Part shown: positions 7,136 through 9,960 of the stretch, piece by piece
How positions within the stretch are numbered: position 1 is the stretch's first letter
Layout: every line of letters starts with the position of its first letter
Assembly: GCA_016197345.1 (NCBI GenBank)
Contig: JACPVY010000044.1
Location: forward strand, 1-9,960
Direction of reading: 5' to 3'
Source: Burkholderiales bacterium
Lineage (GTDB): Bacteria; Pseudomonadota; Gammaproteobacteria; Burkholderiales; Burkholderiaceae_D
DNA length: 9,960 bases
Notes under the pieces: generated by a model
Told to the model about the DNA's origin: nothing
The model's database searches: none
What the model saw: only the letters and a program-made list of their open reading frames with translations
Program-made: the position numbers and the translations under genes

Positions 7136-7836
7136 TGAAACGTACCACACCAGCGCAAGTGATCGAACTGAAACGGCCGCAAAGCTTGGATGAAATCATC
7201 AAAAAACGCGTCGAGTTTTTGACCGATTACCAAGACGCTGCATACGCTAACCAATACACGCAATTAGTCGAGCAAGTCAAAGCAGCGGAAAGCAAGTTCG
7301 GCGGCAAAAACCTGCGCTTGACCGAAGCAGTCGCACGCTATTACTTCAAATTGATGGCGTATAAAGATGAATACGAAGTCGCGCGTTTGCATAGCAATGG
7401 CAAGTTGGAAGCGAAAATCGCGGGCATGTTTGAAGGCGATTACAAAATCAAATTCCACTTAGCACCGCCAGCAATTGCCAAGCGCGACGCCAAGGGCCAT
7501 TTGATCAAGCAAGAATTTGGTAGCTGGATGTTGAAAGCTTTCAAATTCATGGCCAACTTCAAAGGCTTGCGCGGCGGCATGTTCGATATTTTCGGCTACA
7601 CCGAAGAGCGCAAAATGGAACGCGCCTTGATCGTGCAATACCGCGAAAACATCAGCGCCATCTTGCCTAAGCTAACGGCAGAAAACCTGTCGCAAGCGGT
7701 AGCAATTGCTAGCATTCCCGAAGACATCCGCGGCTATGGCCACGTCAAGGAACGCCATGTGAAAGCAGCGAAAGACAAGGAAGCGCATTTGCTGGCCTTG
7801 TTTGGGCAAGCGGTGAAGAGCGATAGAGTGGCGTAA
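7135..7836 (+). CDS. Indolepyruvate ferredoxin oxidoreductase, C-terminal domain piece (DUF6537-like)
   Basis: 233 residues from GTG 7135 to TAA 7834-7836. The GTG shares its first base with the TAG that ends the middle piece (TAGTG), and GGGG at 7125-7128 lies 6 bases ahead, so translational coupling is possible. The protein is rich in Lys and helix-forming residues and matches the C-terminal domain of the fused oxidoreductase (PAQVIELKRPQSLDEIIKKR at the start, ARYYFKLMAYKDEYEVARL near 65-83, IRGYGHVKERHVKAA near 200-214). Most homologues I know carry this domain fused to the gamma-type domain. Here it is one frame back, which could come from a small deletion around the linker or be a real gene split. 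It is the last gene before the strong hairpin at 7866-7899. Confidence 0.8.
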   Translation: MKRTTPAQVIELKRPQSLDEIIKKRVEFLTDYQDAAYANQYTQLVEQVKAAESKFGGKNLRLTEAVARYYFKLMAYKDEYEVARLHSNGKLEAKIAGMFEGDYKIKFHLAPPAIAKRDAKGHLIKQEFGSWMLKAFKFMANFKGLRGGMFDIFGYTEERKMERALIVQYRENISAILPKLTAENLSQAVAIASIPEDIRGYGHVKERHVKAAKDKEAHLLALFGQAVKSDRVA

Positions 7837-7865
7837 TAATAAAGTAGTGTAATAAGTTGATGCCA

Positions 7866-7899
7866 AATAAAAACGGGAACTGCGGTTCCCGTTTTTATT
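7866..7899. terminator. Bidirectional rho-independent terminator
   Basis: AATAAAAACGGGAAC (7866-7880) and GTTCCCGTTTTTATT (7885-7899) form a perfect 15-bp stem with a TGCG loop. The A run on one side and the T run on the other make it work in both directions. It sits between the converging ends of the oxidoreductase block (stop 7836) and the minus-strand membrane protein gene (stop 7930) and should insulate them. Confidence 0.92.
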
Positions 7900-7929
7900 G
7901 CGCGCTAAACAAATGAGTGTGGCTTGAAT

Positions 7930-8562
7930 TTAAATCCACCCCAACGCCCAAAAACTGCCGCCCGCTATACCCGCGATGCTAAAAATCGTTGCCACCACTG
8001 CGATCTGGCGTTTGCGGCTTTCCATGTCATACACCCAATAGGCGACGACAAAAAATGGCAGATAACCGAATAAGAAAATCGGTAGCGGATGCGTTGCATT
8101 CCACCACGGCCATTCCCACACCAGCATGCCAAACGAGTGCAAAGCCAGCTCGACCAGCACGCATAGCAAGGCATTCGCCACCGCACAAAACCAGCGGTTA
8201 TTGATGCCTAAAATGCGTAAATCACGCTGCTTGGGAATGAGCATGGTGGCCGCTAAGCCCATCAGCGCAAAGTTAAAACAAATCTCGATATTCAAACCCA
8301 TCAAGATCAATAGCGACGACGGATGGCCTATGCCCCAGATCGGCGCATAGCCAGAAAAATGGAACACCAAGCCATTGATGATTTCATTGATCCAATCCAT
8401 GCCCCAAAACGCTAGCGCAGCGAGTACGCGTGGCCAATTGCCCTCATCCGCCTCACGCGCATAGGCGTAGATCACGACCAGCAATAGAGGAATCATATGC
8501 CAACCCATTTGGCTGGCATCGCGCAAGATGGAGAGGCTGTGTTGGCTGGTGGCGGTGATCAT
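7930..8562 (-). CDS. Six-helix integral membrane protein of unknown function
   Basis: 210 residues, strongly hydrophobic. I count six likely transmembrane segments at about 20-34, 43-67, 82-108, 123-148, 157-179 and 187-209. Short polar loops carry READEGNW (36-43), PKQRDLR (110-116) and ESRKRQ (181-186). Charged and polar residues inside helices (DWINEIIN near 56-63, NIEICFN near 91-97, VELALHSF near 137-144) suggest a channel, transporter or enzyme core rather than a simple anchor. I do not recognise the family and assign no function. The start at ATG 8562 has no clear Shine-Dalgarno; a TATAAC hexamer (8577-8572, minus strand) only 10 bases ahead would make the leader almost absent, so a start at Met19 (8508) is possible. 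It shares the terminator at 7866-7899 and is divergent from the NTase operon. Confidence 0.8.
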   Translation of the reverse strand: MITATSQHSLSILRDASQMGWHMIPLLLVVIYAYAREADEGNWPRVLAALAFWGMDWINEIINGLVFHFSGYAPIWGIGHPSSLLILMGLNIEICFNFALMGLAATMLIPKQRDLRILGINNRWFCAVANALLCVLVELALHSFGMLVWEWPWWNATHPLPIFLFGYLPFFVVAYWVYDMESRKRQIAVVATIFSIAGIAGGSFWALGWI

Positions 8563-8620
8563 GGTGGGGAAGTTATAGACCGTTGATTTGGGTTTTAATC
8601 AGTGTGAAAGGGAAATTGTC

Positions 8621-8650
8621 TTGACAAAATATGGCTTCATCTTTTACGCT
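8621..8650 (+). promoter_or_regulatory. Sigma70-type promoter of the NTase operon
   Basis: A perfect -35 TTGACA (8621-8626) and a -10-like TACGCT (8645-8650) are separated by 18 bases, placing transcription start near 8657, some 35 bases before the chosen start of the first gene. Downstream, GTCC and GGAC half-sites and a repeated CATGG (about 8660-8678) could be where the DNA-binding product acts; that part is weak. Confidence 0.6.
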
Positions 8651-8691
8651 GTCCTTGATCCATGGACGCAGGACATGGCAAAGGTAAAAAA

Positions 8692-9402
8692 ATGAAAAGT
8701 CAAGATATATTGCTACTGTTGAAAATACTCAGCCTTTCACTACAAGAAAAAAGCATACCATTGTACCTTGGTGTGAAATGGAAAGACTGGGAAGAGGATG
8801 ATTTGTTGCTCGATCCCGAACTGGTCAATAGCAACGAAATTCTCAGCCTGAATGCCCCCCAACGCTTACTCGTCAATGTAGCGCGACAAGACGAAGTATC
8901 AGCAATCAAATCACTGGATGAAAGTTTTTTGCAGCAATACAGCTTACGCGAATTGGCAGTTTCCACTGGTATAAGTAAGTCCGAAGTCAGTGTCTCTTTA
9001 AAGCGGTGTTATGAAGTGGTGTTGGCAAAGCCAGACCGTACAAGCAATGTGCCGCGGGTCAACCGAGATTCCTTGCAAGAATTTTTGGTGCATGGCCTGC
9101 GCTATGTATTTCCTGCAAAAACGGCTGGATTAGTACGCGGGATTGCTACAGCTTGGGCTGCGCCCGTACTACAAGGTAAATTAATGAGTGGTGGTGATGT
9201 TGCGCCAGTTTGGCCGGATGCGCGTGGAAACACGCGTGGTGAGTCCATCAGCCCTTTATTCAAATCTGTTCCCTATGCCGCTAAGCGTGATCCTTATTTG
9301 TACGGACTATTGGCATTGACGGATTCATTGCGTTTAGGACTTGCGCGTGAACGAAAAGTCGCAGCCGAACAATTGGCCCTCATGTTGGAAATTGGAAAAT
9401 GA
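8692..9402 (+). CDS. HTH DNA-binding protein, putative antitoxin/regulator partner of NTase
   Basis: 236 residues from ATG 8692, preceded by AAAGG at a workable distance; an in-frame ATG at 8662 would add ten residues (MDAGHGKGKK) without a ribosome site and almost on the promoter start point. The N-terminal KSQDILLLLKILSL helix is followed by a variable acidic stretch (32-80), then a helix-turn-helix at about 84-106 (YSLRELAVSTGISKSEVSVS is the core). A conserved-looking C-terminal part follows: HGLRYVFPAKTAGLVRGI near 134-151, VWPDARGNTRGESISPLFKS near 173-192, and RDPYLYGLLALTDSLRLG near 199-216. The architecture (winged helix plus second domain) and the pairing with an AbiEii-like gene suggest an AbiEi-like antitoxin or autorepressor. 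The stop overlaps the next start (ATGA), so the two are translationally coupled. Base composition is more AT-rich than the metabolic genes, which hints at transfer. Confidence 0.82.
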   Translation: MKSQDILLLLKILSLSLQEKSIPLYLGVKWKDWEEDDLLLDPELVNSNEILSLNAPQRLLVNVARQDEVSAIKSLDESFLQQYSLRELAVSTGISKSEVSVSLKRCYEVVLAKPDRTSNVPRVNRDSLQEFLVHGLRYVFPAKTAGLVRGIATAWAAPVLQGKLMSGGDVAPVWPDARGNTRGESISPLFKSVPYAAKRDPYLYGLLALTDSLRLGLARERKVAAEQLALMLEIGK

Positions 9403-9960
9403 ATCAAGCGGACGAACACAAAAACATGATCGCCTTAGTTGCGACAAAACTGGGGCCGGAGCTGTTGCAAGAAATGGCATTTGTTGGCGGATGCACCACG
9501 GCGTTATTGCTGACGGATGAAGTTACTAAAGCCGGAGTGAGGCACACCGAAGATGTTGATTTAATTGTTCATGTACTTAGTGTGCGTGAGTGGTATCAAT
9601 TGCGTGAAGAGCTTCAGCAAAAAGGATTCAAAGAGGTAGGCCTAGATGCTGGATCTATGCCTCAATGTGCCATGAAGCTTGGGAAATTGAGGGTTGATTT
9701 CATGCCAGATGATCCAGCAATTCTCGGGTTTTCAAATCCTTGGTATACAGATGCATTGCGCACTGCCGACCCCTTTGTGCTCTCCGCAAATTTGACAATA
9801 CGCCTCATCAAACCGGAATATTTCCTTGCTACAAAATTGGTCGCCTATATTGGTCGTGGGCAGGACGATCCAATGAGTAGCCAAGATATTGAGGACGTTC
9901 TCAATCTATTTGACGGCCGTGAAGAAGTGATAGCAGAAATGGCAGCAGCGCCAAAAGAAT
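9399..9960 (+). CDS. Nucleotidyltransferase, AbiEii/AbiGii toxin type, C-terminus cut off
   Basis: An open frame from ATG 9399 to the window edge, 187 residues, no stop seen. The N-terminal part shows the nucleotidyltransferase fold signature: FVGGCTTALLL (28-38) with the Gly-Gly pair at 30-31, then RHTEDVDLIV (48-57) with two metal-binding acids at D52 and D54, and a third acid D100 in LRVDFMP (98-103). LGFSNPWYTDAL (109-120) and KPEYFLATKLVAYIGRG (138-154) follow, with a Lys at 146 typical of this group, then SQDIEDVLNLFDGR (161-174). All expected catalytic residues are present. Family members include the AbiEii toxin and relatives that add nucleotides to tRNA or other targets, but the target here is unknown. 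GGAA ahead of the start lies inside the upstream gene, and the 4-base ATGA overlap shows the pair is one operon. Confidence 0.85.
   Translation, partial: MNQADEHKNMIALVATKLGPELLQEMAFVGGCTTALLLTDEVTKAGVRHTEDVDLIVHVLSVREWYQLREELQQKGFKEVGLDAGSMPQCAMKLGKLRVDFMPDDPAILGFSNPWYTDALRTADPFVLSANLTIRLIKPEYFLATKLVAYIGRGQDDPMSSQDIEDVLNLFDGREEVIAEMAAAPKE

Larger units (their letters stand above)
4304..7836 (+). pseudogene. Fused indolepyruvate ferredoxin oxidoreductase, reading frame split in three
   Basis: Taken together, this stretch encodes the long single-chain indolepyruvate ferredoxin oxidoreductase of proteobacteria. The enzyme uses thiamine diphosphate, 4Fe-4S clusters and CoA to convert indolepyruvate and related arylpyruvates to arylacetyl-CoA with reduction of ferredoxin. 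The coding is interrupted twice. TAA 5468-5470 is in frame between two parts that both read as the same protein. At 7133-7137 the frame ends in TAG while the C-terminal domain continues one frame back. The parts sum to about 1176 residues, near the usual 1150-1200, so almost nothing is missing. Recent pseudogenisation, sequencing error, or production as separate polypeptides are all open. The three pieces are listed separately below. Confidence 0.65.

Noticed and set aside
6451..7150. Two long minus-strand open frames under the gamma-type domain
   Set aside because: Both lie opposite a well-conserved coding region and read as non-protein-like sequence; one is Pro/Ser/Thr-rich.
1..9960. Abundance of GCTAGC/CTAG sites across the window
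   Set aside because: By eye GCTAGC occurs several times more than expected, but a hand count over 10 kb without a genome background is too weak to support a claim.

Overview
The window looks like chromosomal DNA of a betaproteobacterium, most likely Burkholderiales and perhaps close to Oxalobacteraceae. The case rests on moderate GC, on proteins that read like that group's versions of 4-hydroxyphenylpyruvate dioxygenase and phenylalanine hydroxylase, and on a long fused indolepyruvate ferredoxin oxidoreductase. No rRNA, tRNA, CRISPR array, IS element or replication origin was seen. All family assignments come from reading the proteins by eye; no database was searched.

Left part (1-1646): a cut-off minus-strand gene of unknown function (1-506), then a broken plus-strand DTW-domain tRNA modification gene (643-1165) that keeps its zinc-binding N-terminus and its C-terminal tail but has lost the middle, including the DTW motif. 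It runs into the 3' end of a minus-strand Lrp/AsnC regulator (1134-1646).

Centre (1647-7836): an aromatic amino acid catabolic cluster. The regulator is divergent from hpd (1865-2989), across a spacer rich in ATTGC/GCAAT half-sites. phhA (3101-3982) follows on the same strand and ends at a hairpin terminator. Phenylalanine would be hydroxylated to tyrosine (PhhA), transaminated elsewhere, and the resulting 4-hydroxyphenylpyruvate turned into homogentisate (Hpd). Next comes a fused indolepyruvate ferredoxin oxidoreductase (4304-7836), which uses the same kind of arylpyruvates. Its reading frame is cut into three pieces: by an in-frame TAA at 5468-5470 and by a frame change at 7133-7137. Together the pieces still total about 1176 residues, a normal length for the fused enzyme. 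A perfect 15-bp hairpin terminator closes this block and serves both strands.

Right part (7866-9960): a minus-strand six-helix membrane protein of unknown function, then a more AT-rich operon with its own sigma70-like promoter. It encodes a winged-helix-type DNA-binding protein and, overlapping by ATGA, a nucleotidyltransferase of the AbiEii/AbiGii toxin type, cut off by the window end. This looks like an accessory toxin-antitoxin-like or defence module next to core metabolism.

The most notable features are the three-piece oxidoreductase, the internally deleted DTW gene, an Lrp regulator with an extra segment in its ligand domain, and the NTase module.
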